NCBI GenBank assembly: GCA_932294295.1
Contig: OW028573.1
Span: 71,153,829-71,217,828, forward strand
DNA length: 64,000 nucleotides
DNA from: Alitta virens
Taxonomy: Eukaryota > Annelida > Polychaeta > Phyllodocida > Nereididae
Direction of reading: 5' to 3'
The notes below the pieces were generated by a model. The model worked only from the letters and a program-made list of their open reading frames with translations. It made no database searches and was not told the origin of the DNA. This document shows, in pieces, positions 36,820-47,480 of the stretch. A program made the translations under genes and the position numbers. Positions within the stretch are counted from its first letter, which is position 1. The number at the start of each line of letters is the position of its first letter.

Positions 36820-37430
36820 CTGTTTTATAATGAATCAGCGGTTAGACCATTTTATTTTACTTGCCGTAAATGTCTTGAAATTTGGGCCTGCCTGATTGAG
36901 TATTTCATTCACTTCTGATAGATGTGTTTTTGTAATATGAATATAGTGCATGACTTCAATAACATGACTTCAATATGAGTCGGTATGACATTATATGCAT
37001 ACTTGTGAATATGTTTCTTATATATCTCCTGAAATTGGGACCTCCAAAGACAGATAAAATATTTCACTTCATTCCGCTAGATGCATACTTGCAATATGAA
37101 AGAAATGCAGGACTTTAATAACATATATGAGTCAGTGTGGCATTGTAAGTATACTTATGATTCGTGTATTAAAGTAACGTTAATCATATAAAGTAAATGC
37201 CTTGGGGAGGGGGGGGGGGGGGCGACTGTTATCCAATGAATCAGTGGTTAAAACCATAATATTTTACCCGTCTTTAATGTCGTGAAATTTGGACCTCCAA
37301 ATCCTGATGGAGTATTCATAACATGTATGAATCAGTATGGCCATTGTATTGTATACTTGAAATTGGGACCTCCAAATCTAAATAATGTTCATGATTCTTA
37401 TATTAAAGTAACATGAATCATAAAGTAAAT
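36820..37430 (+). repeat. Degenerate tandem array
   Basis: GAAATT(T)GG(G)(A/C)CCTCCAAA-like boxes recur at about 36878, 37031, 37276 and 37361. Each is followed by ATGAGTC(G/A)GT(A/G)TG(G)CATT or a close variant. AATGAATCAG(C/T)GGTTA at about 36830 returns at about 37234. Two levels of period (about 150 and about 405) are visible. A poly-G tract at 37206-37222 interrupts it. Confidence 0.65.
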
Positions 37431-38335
37431 TGGGGAAACAGATTACTGCAAGATCGGTGGGGTCTTCTAGTGCTCTTGGAAATTATGAATTCGAAATGTA
37501 GAGAGATCTGAGCCGGACAGAGGAAAGGGAAATCCCCACAGAGGCAAGCTGGTTGCGGCAACAGGGAGATGGAACAGCTTACATCTCACTCATGACAGAT
37601 AGTGATGGATTGGGCCAGGATGACCAACATTGCCAGCAACTCAGGTTCTCACATCCCCAGCTAACCGTGGTCAAATGCTTTGAAGCTATAAAGATATTTA
37701 CTGGACATTAGGACTAGGACATTAGGACTGTCAAATACCAGTAGCATTACACAAATATACTGCTTCCATTGTAGTGATTTTGTATTCATGAAGTTACACA
37801 CTATAAGACAGATTCAATTCTCATATTTTCCTTTCAATACGAACTATTTTAAATTGGTTGTTTTTAAGTTAATAAAAAGCGACTAATCACAGATGTTTGA
37901 GAACAGGCTTTACATCACATGGTCAATTTCATCAGTGGCACAGTTCATACAGATATGCTTTAACCAAGCTTTTCATTATTTAATGAAAATAATTAAATCT
38001 TTGTCTACAATCTTGGTCAAGTGGCAGTCTTTCGGGCATACACAAAGTATGCCACCTGTTGGTCAATAGCTTTACTCCCTATAAGGGGTACATTTTACTC
38101 AATAGGAGTAGGAGTTACTCCTTTTTGGAGGGGTTTTTGACATACATGTAGGCCTAGGGGTCTCCTCCATTTTTGTATTCTACTCATTCTGTGCGTCTTA
38201 TTTGTTAACTCCCTTTTCTCGTCTGAGAATGAACACCAACACCATTGGGTTTAATAGCAGTACACACTTACACGTACTTCCTTCAAAGTGAGGCAGAGGT
38301 ATTTACGGCCAATAGAGATGGAAGGTGGTGAGATG

Positions 38336-38720
38336 GGCCGAGTGCAAGCAGACCCCTTGACCCCGAGACGTCCAGTGCGTCTTACGCGGCGTCTACCCGC
38401 CCTGAGTGACGCTCTAATTGACGCTGTGTGTGTCGCTGACGCCCTGCCTGCTCAGCCTGCCAGCCCAGGATCCGCAATGATCGATCACCGAAGGCTGTGG
38501 ATCACAGGCCCCGACTCTCAATTAAAGCGCGATTTGATCCAATTACTCCTCCCTACGGACTTGTCAGGTGTTTGGCCCTACTTGCCTCTGAGGTGCTGCT
38601 GCCGTGTGCCTGAAGTGCCTTGCTGCAACCAACTGGCTGCACCAACTCAACTGACTGGACTGAAAGTCAGTACTCATGCCATGGGAGAAGCTCTTGAGCT
38701 AGGGGATTGATGAGGCGTCA
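38336..38720. promoter_or_regulatory. CpG-dense island with TGACGC repeats
   Basis: CpG dinucleotides are much denser than in the flanks. TGACGC occurs at 38407, 38419 and 38437, and GCGTC forms lie just upstream. ATTGACGC and CAATTAAAGCGCGATTTG lie within. It may be an unmethylated regulatory island; no transcript start can be placed. Confidence 0.3.
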
Positions 38721-38940
38721 GCCAGAATGCGGTGCCTCAGTCGAAAAAGCCAGCCCACTTGGTTTTAGTGTTAGCCGAAGACATCTACTTGGGACATGTT
38801 GCATTCACACTTCCAAACTCTAATGGAGTCGTGGTGATTCTCTGATAGAAATGTTTTTGACTAATCAGATAATCTCTCTGACTTCATGTTCACTGACATC
38901 TTAAAAGGCATTTCAGTGAGCATCTAAGTGGAAGTAGTAT

Positions 38941-39000
38941 GATAAGATAAAATAAGATAAGATAAGATAAGATATATTTTATTTAAAGTCGTATGTAAGA
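38941..39000 (-). mobile_element. LINE-like 3' tail (TTATC repeats)
   Basis: On the minus strand GACTTTAAATAAAATATATC is followed by TTATC units, a typical end of a non-LTR element. No coding remnant is seen on the side where it should lie, so only the tail is called. Confidence 0.5.
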
Positions 39001-39660
39001 ACAGATATGACCAGAACACCTCACCAGTCGAACAACTGGCAGAGGATGGCAGATATAATGACATGAAAGAAGTCAACATGATGTTCTTCGGTGTTTTATT
39101 TATTGCCTCAGAGCAGTCGCCATATGTGAGGCACTACAAATTTTAGAACAGTTTCCAGGAATCCTACCGAAGTCACCAAGAGAGCTGTAGGCGAATGGCA
39201 CCGTCATTGCTGTAGGCCATCCTGCTGAATTGAACATTGAAAATTAGCATTCACAGGTCAATAAGCCGTGGGAATGCAAAGGGCATTAGAACTATTAGCC
39301 TGAAGTCTTGGCTGGAGCGGAAGTCACGTGACTAGAGCCATTGACCTGTCACAATACCCTTAATGATTCAGTTGAGGGCAAATTCCGGGTTGGGTGTCCG
39401 TAATAACATGAATCAGAAGGACAGATTAATGTTCTTCCTCAGCTAGCAAAAGAGCACCTAATTTAAAGACTGCCACCCCTGGCAACAAGATGAGATAAGT
39501 CTTTTTTTACATCCAAAAAGGTCTGAAGTTCATTCCAACAAAAATGGATTTTTAACCGTAAATAAACTGCAACTTTCTTGCAGACACCGAAGTTTCTGCA
39601 AATAGATATTCACACCTGTGTCTCCAGCCTAAGCCAAGATTATTTCATTTTTGGCAGGAT

Positions 39661-39810
39661 AGATATCTAGATATCTAGAAAGATAGATAGATAGATGGAT
39701 GGATGGATAGATGGATAGATGTGTGGACAGATGGATAGATGGATAGATAGCTCGACTGACAGATTCAAAGATAAAAAAATAGGCAGATTGATAGATAGAT
39801 GGATAGATAG
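39661..39810 (+). repeat. GATA/GATG microsatellite
   Basis: Imperfect GATA and GATG units with short interruptions. Confidence 0.9.
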
Positions 39811-40573
39811 CGCTTTTATAATGTGATATTGTCGATTTGGGAGTTTATCACATTCTGTGTAGGTTGAGGAAATGAGTGCCAATTGGGTTATCCAGCAACA
39901 AGCGAGTAGCAGTGTTACCAGATAATGAAATTAGCAGTCAACCCTTCGCCAAGACAGACGAATAAACCCAATATAATTAAGAGACTAGTAAGAACATCAG
40001 TTGGTGAGGTCCTGACCTCCATTTGCTTTATTGAATTATCTGCTTTCTTTGTGTCATTAGCTTGAAAGTGTTGCTTAGAATGTAAAGCATGGATATAGTG
40101 ATTAACTTAATCAGAGAACTATTTAGTTTAAAAGCAGCATCAACACTTTAGCCAAGTTGCCTGAGTGCTTTAGAAAGTCTAGAGCTGTAAACAAATGTTA
40201 TTCTCAGGTCCGACACACTAACTTGTCTTAAGCAATTTGAAACGTTTAGAGAAAAGCAATTCTAGATACTAGCAATTTCACATGCAAAAGTACAAGAAAT
40301 ACGGTAAAAGGAAATTTAAAACAACTGAAGCCATTTCCATCATTCCATGTGATACATAAGTATATACAGATCTGGCGTTTTGCATTTGAACCGGAAACCT
40401 TCAGAACCTAATATACGTTCAGGCACACATAGATGTTGACTTATGATTGTATTTTCCTGGGGAGGTAATTTTACTGTGGAATTACTTTTCAGTACTAAAA
40501 GCTAAAAGGTTGCAGTGCTCCAATAGCTGTACACTCATTGCACCATGCTGTCAGCTGATGCATTATCTAACAC

Positions 40574-40640
40574 CATGTCACAGAGTGTGCCAGACAGTGT
40601 CACAGGGTGTCAGAGAGTGTCAGAGAGCGAGTGTCAAAGA
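40574..40640 (+). repeat. GTGTCAGAGA-type minisatellite
   Basis: Variants of GTGTCACAG, GTGTCAGAGA and GTGTCAAAGA in tandem. Confidence 0.7.
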
Positions 40641-40976
40641 GACAGGTCCTGATGAGAATGTGGCGTGTTTTATTGGCAGTTCCACTTGGTGTGTCTTCCA
40701 ACTCCTCCCGTTCAGTCTTACTTGCAGCATCTGCCAGACAATCAATGATGTGCTTTGATGGACCGTGACTTTGGCCCCATCAATTTGGTTGGTAGAGAAC
40801 AGGCAGACCTGGGGTCTATGGTATGAGTTGAGTCATTCATTTGGCAGGTTTCATCAAAACATTCATACGTACATTATAAAGCTTGGAATAATGTCACAAA
40901 GGGTGCTGAATTCTAATGTCAGCTTGCAATACACCACTGGCAAGGATGAAATGGCACTGGTGCATTAAATGATGCA

Positions 40977-41048
40977 GTCACATTATAAGTCACATTATTT
41001 GTCACGTTATTTGTCAAATTATTAGTCACATTACAAGTCAGCATACAG
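40977..41048 (+). repeat. Six-copy 12-bp tandem repeat
   Basis: GTCACATTATTA-like units start at 40977, 40989, 41001, 41013, 41025 and 41037, an exact period of 12. Each keeps GTCA; the remaining bases vary (GTCACGTTATTT, GTCAAATTATTA). Confidence 0.9.
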
Positions 41049-42419
41049 ACTAAACCACAAAATCAATCCTTATGGAAATATAAACATTATTGTCTAACAA
41101 TGTAGATTGTATCTTGAGATTTCAGTTACGATAACTAATTGTATCAATTGTATGGCGCTTATATTTTGTATGGAATTATGCTTAGTATTTGTAGCTTTTG
41201 TTATAATATCATGCAAGAAAAACTTTTCTTGAATAAGTTCATCAGTTTGATATGATCCAGAGTAATATAACTTTTTGATATAACAGTTTAGTCACTAACC
41301 GATCAGCTGACAAAATGTCAACAACATTTGTCTGATGAAGCCAGCAGAACAAGTTGGTGAAACGTCACAAAGGTAAAATACATTGTTTGCGAAAAAAGAA
41401 AAGTTATATAACTCAAGAAAAACTTTGCTTGGGCACCTTTGATCTGTACACACCAGTGTTAATAATGATCAATTGATTTTAATACATGAAATAAAATTAT
41501 ACTGCAACTGTACTTCATGCTAGTCACACCTAGGATTTTGACCAATCGGATAATTTCTGTGATAACTAATCTCACTGACTCGTTCAAGTGTCATAATTAT
41601 GAGACAGCAAACTCTAAACTATTGGGTTTACTCTGGAAAAAGATTATTCTTATTAAACGTGACTAACCACAGTCAATTGAACTTCACTCCTCCTCTGCCC
41701 ACCACACACATTTCACATCTCCCTAGGCTTTCGTGGTTCTTTTTTGAAATCATCATCTTGGGGGGGGGGGGGGTGAACATTTTGGGGGTTATAATCACAA
41801 CATCTATTCAGGCAGTTAACTAATAGACCTATTTCCAAACAATTTTAAAACTACCAGAGCACAAATTTGTTGATAGCATCTGTGGCAAGTTTCAAAGGCT
41901 GCAGCGTTTATCCAGGCCAATTTCTGAAAATAATAATTCGATTAATTGTTTTTAATAAAGCTTTGATTCTACATTTCATAAGATGATCAAGGCATTGTAT
42001 CTGCTTCAGCAGTGCATAATGAGATTGGATTGAGAAATTTTAATTCTCTTATCCTGATCCAGTTTTATGGAAGAAGTAATTATCAAATAATTTCAGATCG
42101 TTACTCTGGTTTAATAAGCTTAATTACATCTGCTTACATGTGACTTAATGTTAAATTCGGGAAGTTTCAATAACTACGGGACCGAATCTCATGTGTGTTG
42201 GCAGAGATATGAGTGCATTGGGAGGGAGCCAGAATTCCAGTTTATGTTTTGTTCGAGATATCTTGGAGTCAAATGGGATCATAAAGCATATGGGCTTGGG
42301 GAGGGAGAGAAGGTGCATCTAATTACGTTAGCATTTACCTCAATATTGAGGTCAATGGGTCGATCCCTTGTGTGCCAAGTCCTGACTCTGGTCAGTGTTT
42401 AATATGTGGGTTATTTTAC

Positions 42420-42445
42420 CTAGGAATATTTAGAGATATTCCTAG
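42420..42445. repeat. Dispersed palindrome, copy 1
   Basis: CTAGGAATAT and ATATTCCTAG are perfect inverted arms around TTAGAG. The 26-mer recurs at 61488-61513 with two differences. Confidence 0.8.
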
Positions 42446-43680
42446 ATTTTACTATTGCATCAATCTTTAACATAATTACAGCAGATTTTGAAAATGCCAT
42501 TTGATGCCTTATTTAAATGATTATGATGTTTATTATTAAAATTTTATAAAAACGTTATAATTACATCATCCCATAACATTATTAAAACATTTGTGTCTGA
42601 CATTACAGATTCACATTGAAATTATGTTATTTATAAACATCATGAAAACGTCATAACTTTACGTATAACCTTGATACTGAGAAAACATTTTAGGGTTATG
42701 TTACAATTGCATCAACCCTTAAAATTATAATAACCTATTTTTAAAATGCCTATATTTGATGGCTTTGTAACAGCATAATCATGTTTTTCTTTAATATGTT
42801 CTAAAAAACGTTATAAAAACATCATCATATAACATTAGTAAAACATTTGTGTCTGACATTACAGATTTACATTGAAATTATGTTATTTATAAACATCATG
42901 AATACGTCACAAATTTACGTATAACCTTGATGTTTAGAAAACATGTTAGAGTTATGTTACAATTGCATCAACCCTTAACATTATAATAACTGGTTTTAAA
43001 AATGCCTATATTTGATGTTTATTTTACAGCATTATCATGCTTTTCTTTAACATATTCTTAAAACGTTATAAAAACATCATCCCATAACATTGGCAAAACA
43101 TTTGTGTCTGACATTACAGATTTACATTGAAATTATGTTATTTATAAACATCATGAATACGTCACAACTTTACGTATAACCTTGATGTTTAGAAAACATG
43201 TTAGAGTTATGTTACAATTGCATCAACCCTTAACATTATAATAACTGATTTTAAAAATGTTTATATTTGATGTTTATTTTACAGCATTATCATGTTTTTC
43301 TTTAACATATTTTAAAAACGTTATAAAAACATCATCCCATTACATTGGGAATACGTTTTTGACTGACATTACAGATTTATGTTATAAGAATGTTATCAAA
43401 AAATGTTGCCATAATGTTAACAAATAGCATCATTAATACATAACACCTGTAACTGCTGTATAATACATTGAAATAACATCATTGTGAAAGCTTCTTAAAA
43501 CATCAATATTGTAATGTTTGCAAAATGTTTTCAGAAAATGTTATAACACTGTTATTAATTAATGTTATGAATAAACATGAACATACAACATCAAAGTAAT
43601 GTTAAAAAAACGTTATTTGAAAAACGTTATGCCATAACCTTTTCCTAACATGTTATAAAAACGTTATGTGTTAGCTGGGG
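42446..43680 (+). repeat. About 255-bp AACGTT-rich tandem array
   Basis: CATTACAGATT(T/C)AC recurs at 42601, 42857, 43112 and 43377, so three to four units of about 255-265 bp are present, with CATCAACCCTTAA(C/A)ATTATAATAAC and AAAACGTTATAAAAACATCAT in each. After 43390 the units break down into short AATGTTAT and AACGTTAT elements. The right edge is AACGTTATGTGTTAGCTGGG, an end I recognise from dispersed animal repeats. No matching left terminus was found. Confidence 0.85.
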
Positions 43681-44918
43681 AAGTTCCTTGATGCTTGTTC
43701 GTTGATATACAATGTATATAAGCACTCTCAGAAAATAATTACTGTTCTCTGTCCAAAGCAAGCAGCTACTGTACTCCCGGGGAGTTTAGAAGGACTCCTT
43801 GAACAGGCCTGCCAAGAGTGTAAATTGCAACCTTACGTTTATATTTACATTTATATTTTACTTTTTACCAAGATAATTAAGAAAATAAAAACAGTGTGTA
43901 GTACTGTGTACTTCTCAAGGTCTACTGCAAGAATGCTGATAGTAATGGTAATGTATGTGCCATTGTGGAATCTCATTTCAAGAAATTGTGTTACCAGCAA
44001 GATGATATTAATATTAGAGGTTGGAAGTACAATTGGTACACTAATTAATATGTCTAATGTATAGCAATAATGTTTTAATAGAGAGGTGGTCTTAATGTGA
44101 GGTCCACTGTTTGCCTGCGAAGAAGCTATCATAAAAGCAAAGGTAAAAACACTGCACCTGCTCGGCTGAAGTTGTTAACTCCAGTTCCTACCTGCAACTC
44201 ACGACTGCTGTTGGAGACGCAAGTCGTAACGAGCAGAGATCAAAGGGGCGTCATGGCAGGTGACAGACAGACGTTTCCGCATGATTGCACCTGCACTAGA
44301 TGACCCCTAGACCTCGCCCAACTGCCTCATGTTGTAGCCCTGCCGATGATGACGTAAACAGTCACCGAATCACTCCTCACCCTGAAATACTACCTATGAT
44401 TAATTGATTTTAATATATTTTGTTGGCCATAACCTATGTACTATATTCAATAGTATATTTTAAAGAAGTTTGCCAAGTCAGGTATCATGATGAATGCTGA
44501 AAATGTGCATGGAATCGAGAAAGTTATGCAGGAGCATATAGTTAAAATGTACCATAAGGACATTCATTGCCACGTGAAGCTGTTTCTTATCTTAGTAATT
44601 TGAACAAATTTACATCAATTCACAAATTCCTTAAGTCAATGATTCATAAACACGGAGTGAAACATTCAAAGAGCAGTGCTGCATTGTGGAAATTTAGAAA
44701 ATTGTCACAAAGTTTTGGAGCAAAAAAATGTTAGAAAGTTCTTTGTAGCAGTCTCTTGCAAAAACAATGAATAGCTGCACATCACGACAAGAAGAATTTG
44801 ATCTAGCCCCCCCCCCCCCCATTACAAAAGTCATTGAAACTGATACAGCTGCAGATTAGCTGCAGATTTCTGCAACTGTTCAACCGAACATTCTGCAGAT
44901 TCACTCAGCGCCCAGCAT

Positions 44919-44930
44919 GCCCCCTGGTGG
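44919..44930 (-). promoter_or_regulatory. CTCF-like motif
   Basis: GCCCCCTGGTGG matches the reverse of the CTCF core. An E-box-like GGTCACGTGGG lies about 25 bases downstream. The island also carries three CTGCAGATT(A/T/C)-like boxes at 44850-44902. Binding is inferred. Confidence 0.35.
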
Positions 44931-46043
44931 ACTGATTCAAAGATTGCGTGGAGGTCACGTGGGCACTGGGCGCAAACATTTTACTTCAAAGCAAGAGTTC
45001 TCACCTGAGGTGTGATGAAAAAAAGTTAACACGTCAGGTAACGATCAAAGATCTGATCAGTAATTGGAAACATTAGGTCACTTCCTTTTAATGTTTTTCA
45101 AACTGTGAATTTTTTGGAGGGGGGGGGGGGGGCGCTTCATTCATTGTGGAGAAAATGTGAGATGAAATGTCGCCCAGTATGTTTTCTTTGTGGGCACTGA
45201 GTGCAATTCCAGGACAATGAACTCAGCTTTGCAAAATAAAGTGAATTTGTTTTCGTTTTTGGTGTATCAAAACACATTTGAGGATTGATATATCGGCTAA
45301 CTACTGAGTTTAGCAAAGTAACTTGATTGCCGATCAATTAAGTTGCCAATTACAGAGATCATCGAAGACACAACATCGATTTATATTTACCGGATGTGAC
45401 ACTTGTAAAAACATTTCTATTTGCGGATTAATTAGATGTAAACTCTCCTTTCGAATTTCGTTACTTTTTACATTACTGTTGTTATTGAGCGACGTAATAC
45501 ACGCATTAAAGCTAAGTAATGACTATTTTCATTTAAATGTAAAAATAATCTTAATAGCAATTAAGATAGTCATAGTAGTGAGCTCAAAATCATATAGAGA
45601 CAAATTTACAATTTTATTTTGATTAATTCAGAGGCGTTCTTGTTAATGAGACACTTTCACTAGACTTTCTAGTTATAACCAAATCATTGTCCTATGATTG
45701 AGTTTTGTCTATATTTTTTCTACCCAAGGCCGTATATGCTGGTTGTAACAAACTTCTGACAATCCTGAATAATTTGTTATAGGTGGGTCCGACAATAGTA
45801 TGGCTCTTTGTAATAGAAAATTAAAAGTTTTCCATCCAATGATTGGTTAGGAGATAGTTGCTCTATGCTACCTAAAAATTACAGTGAAGACAATAAAAAC
45901 TTATTGAAGCTGCTGTTACATTTTTAGACCAGTGTACAATGTTATTCTGTGCTCTCATAAAGGTTTTATAATCGTTTTATTCATATATACTGATTTTACT
46001 GAGATACAATGATTTTATTAACACTGATTTTACTCTGATACCA

Positions 46044-46162
46044 TAATCTTATATATGTTTCTATATCTTCCTTCTTGTAGGCAAATAAAATTAAAATTAC
46101 AATTAATCTTATATGTTTGTGTATCTTCATTGTTGAGGGCAAATAAAATTACAATTACAATA
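46044..46162 (+). mobile_element. Two LINE-like 3' tails in tandem
   Basis: Two units of about 60 bases each run from ATCTTATAT(AT)GTTT to GGCAAATAAAATTA, and the second ends in ATTACAATTACAAT. The ending is typical of a non-LTR 3' end; the doubling suggests a short tandem duplication or two insertions at one site. Confidence 0.5.
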
Positions 46163-47254
46163 ACAATATATAACTGACCTTTCCTAGTTTGAAGAAAATT
46201 CTCACCTTTGTCGATCCCACTTTTAGCGATCCTCGTTGACGCATCGTTTTGATGAATTTATTGCTGACATCCCAATCCATAATTAATTATCCTCAGGCAG
46301 AACAACAATATAGCTTTTAATCCATGGAGTAAGCATGTAATTTGCCTGCCTCAGTATTTATGACATGTGAGGAGAGTGAGAAAAGGAATGATGCCTATAT
46401 TCTGTTCAGCACAAGCCAAAATCAATGCACTGACCTGTGATCATCAAATTTACTTGTCACCTTTGACAGTTAGATCATCCCTGTGAAAGAGTAAAGCATA
46501 AATAATGCAGGGAGCCTTCTGCCGTTGCTTGCTGATAGTCAGGTGGGTGTCACACAAAACGTCAATTAAAGCAGTTGATATTGCAGTAATTGGAGATGAG
46601 GGACTCGATCAATGGGTGCTTTATTGCAGCTTCCAGCGGCTCATGCAAAAAGGTCTGTGTCATGTACAGAGTGCCTGTCTGGTAGTGCTGGAATGAGCGT
46701 AGAGCCTTGTGGTACACTTTCGCCCTGATGCAATGGAACTTCACCAATACGGTCTTCATAGTTAGCAAGTGGTTAAGATGGTTATGGAATCAATGGCACT
46801 GATCTGCTGACAGAAGCTTACCCTGCTTATATGACCAGCTGTCTGAGGCAGACGTTATGATGAAATGATAAGCCTTCGGGTCGACACCACGTTACACATT
46901 TAGTACCAGACACCATCAATCCGATCAATATTTTATACTTCCGATATCAAGCTGAAATGTAGCTCATGTGGAGTGTCCTATAGTCTTTACAGTGTGGTGT
47001 TATTAGTAAGATAGTCTGAAAGCGGGGTTCCAGTGTGCATCTACAGCATGTATATGATATAGGACTGTATCAATGTCTTTTCCACGCAGTTATCATTACC
47101 CCAAGTAACTATACACATATAATTCTGGTTACCTATCTCAGGTAATGGCCTGAGCCAATAGTTCTATATTCCGCATAAGAGGCACTCGTGTGGTGCCATT
47201 CTTGGAAAGTTCTGCAACTTTCTTGCTTAAATTACATGAGGGGGGCAATGGAAC

Positions 47255-47480
47255 ACGTGCGCCGGCAATGAGACTGCCACTTAGCGTCGTAGGACGTGCC
47301 GATCGCCCCTTGACGGCCGTCTTGACGCACTGCCCAAGCGCTGTCGCCGTATTAACGCTGTTTGCTTCCCCACAAGTGATGTGCTGCAGCCTGCCTCACA
47401 GCTGCAGGCCTTTGCGATGCCTTCCTGCCTTGGTAGGGCATTGCCTTGTAGTTTTTCCTGAATCGTCACTTTCCAGCATA
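47255..47480. promoter_or_regulatory. CpG-rich island
   Basis: CpG density is high between about 47255 and 47360 (GCGTCGTAGGACGTGCCGAT, GACGGCC, TTGACGC at 47322). It shares TGACGC and GCGTC motifs with 38336-38720. No coding signal. Confidence 0.3.

Larger units (their letters stand above)
37431..42419. other. Unique DNA with a CpG-dense island and simple repeats
   Basis: No gene is supported. It contains the island 38336-38720, a LINE-like tail at 38941-39000, GATA/GATG repeats at 39661-39810, small minisatellites at 40574-40640 and 40977-41048, and a poly-G tract at 41760-41773. The 140-codon frame across the island has no recognisable domain. Confidence 0.45.

Noticed and set aside
38288..38710. 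140-codon frame through the CpG-dense island
   Set aside because: Stop codons are rare there because of base composition. The product has no recognisable domain, and motif content suggests regulatory DNA.
40977..41048. Regular 12-bp units considered as spaced repeats of a defence array
   Set aside because: Units abut one another with no spacers.
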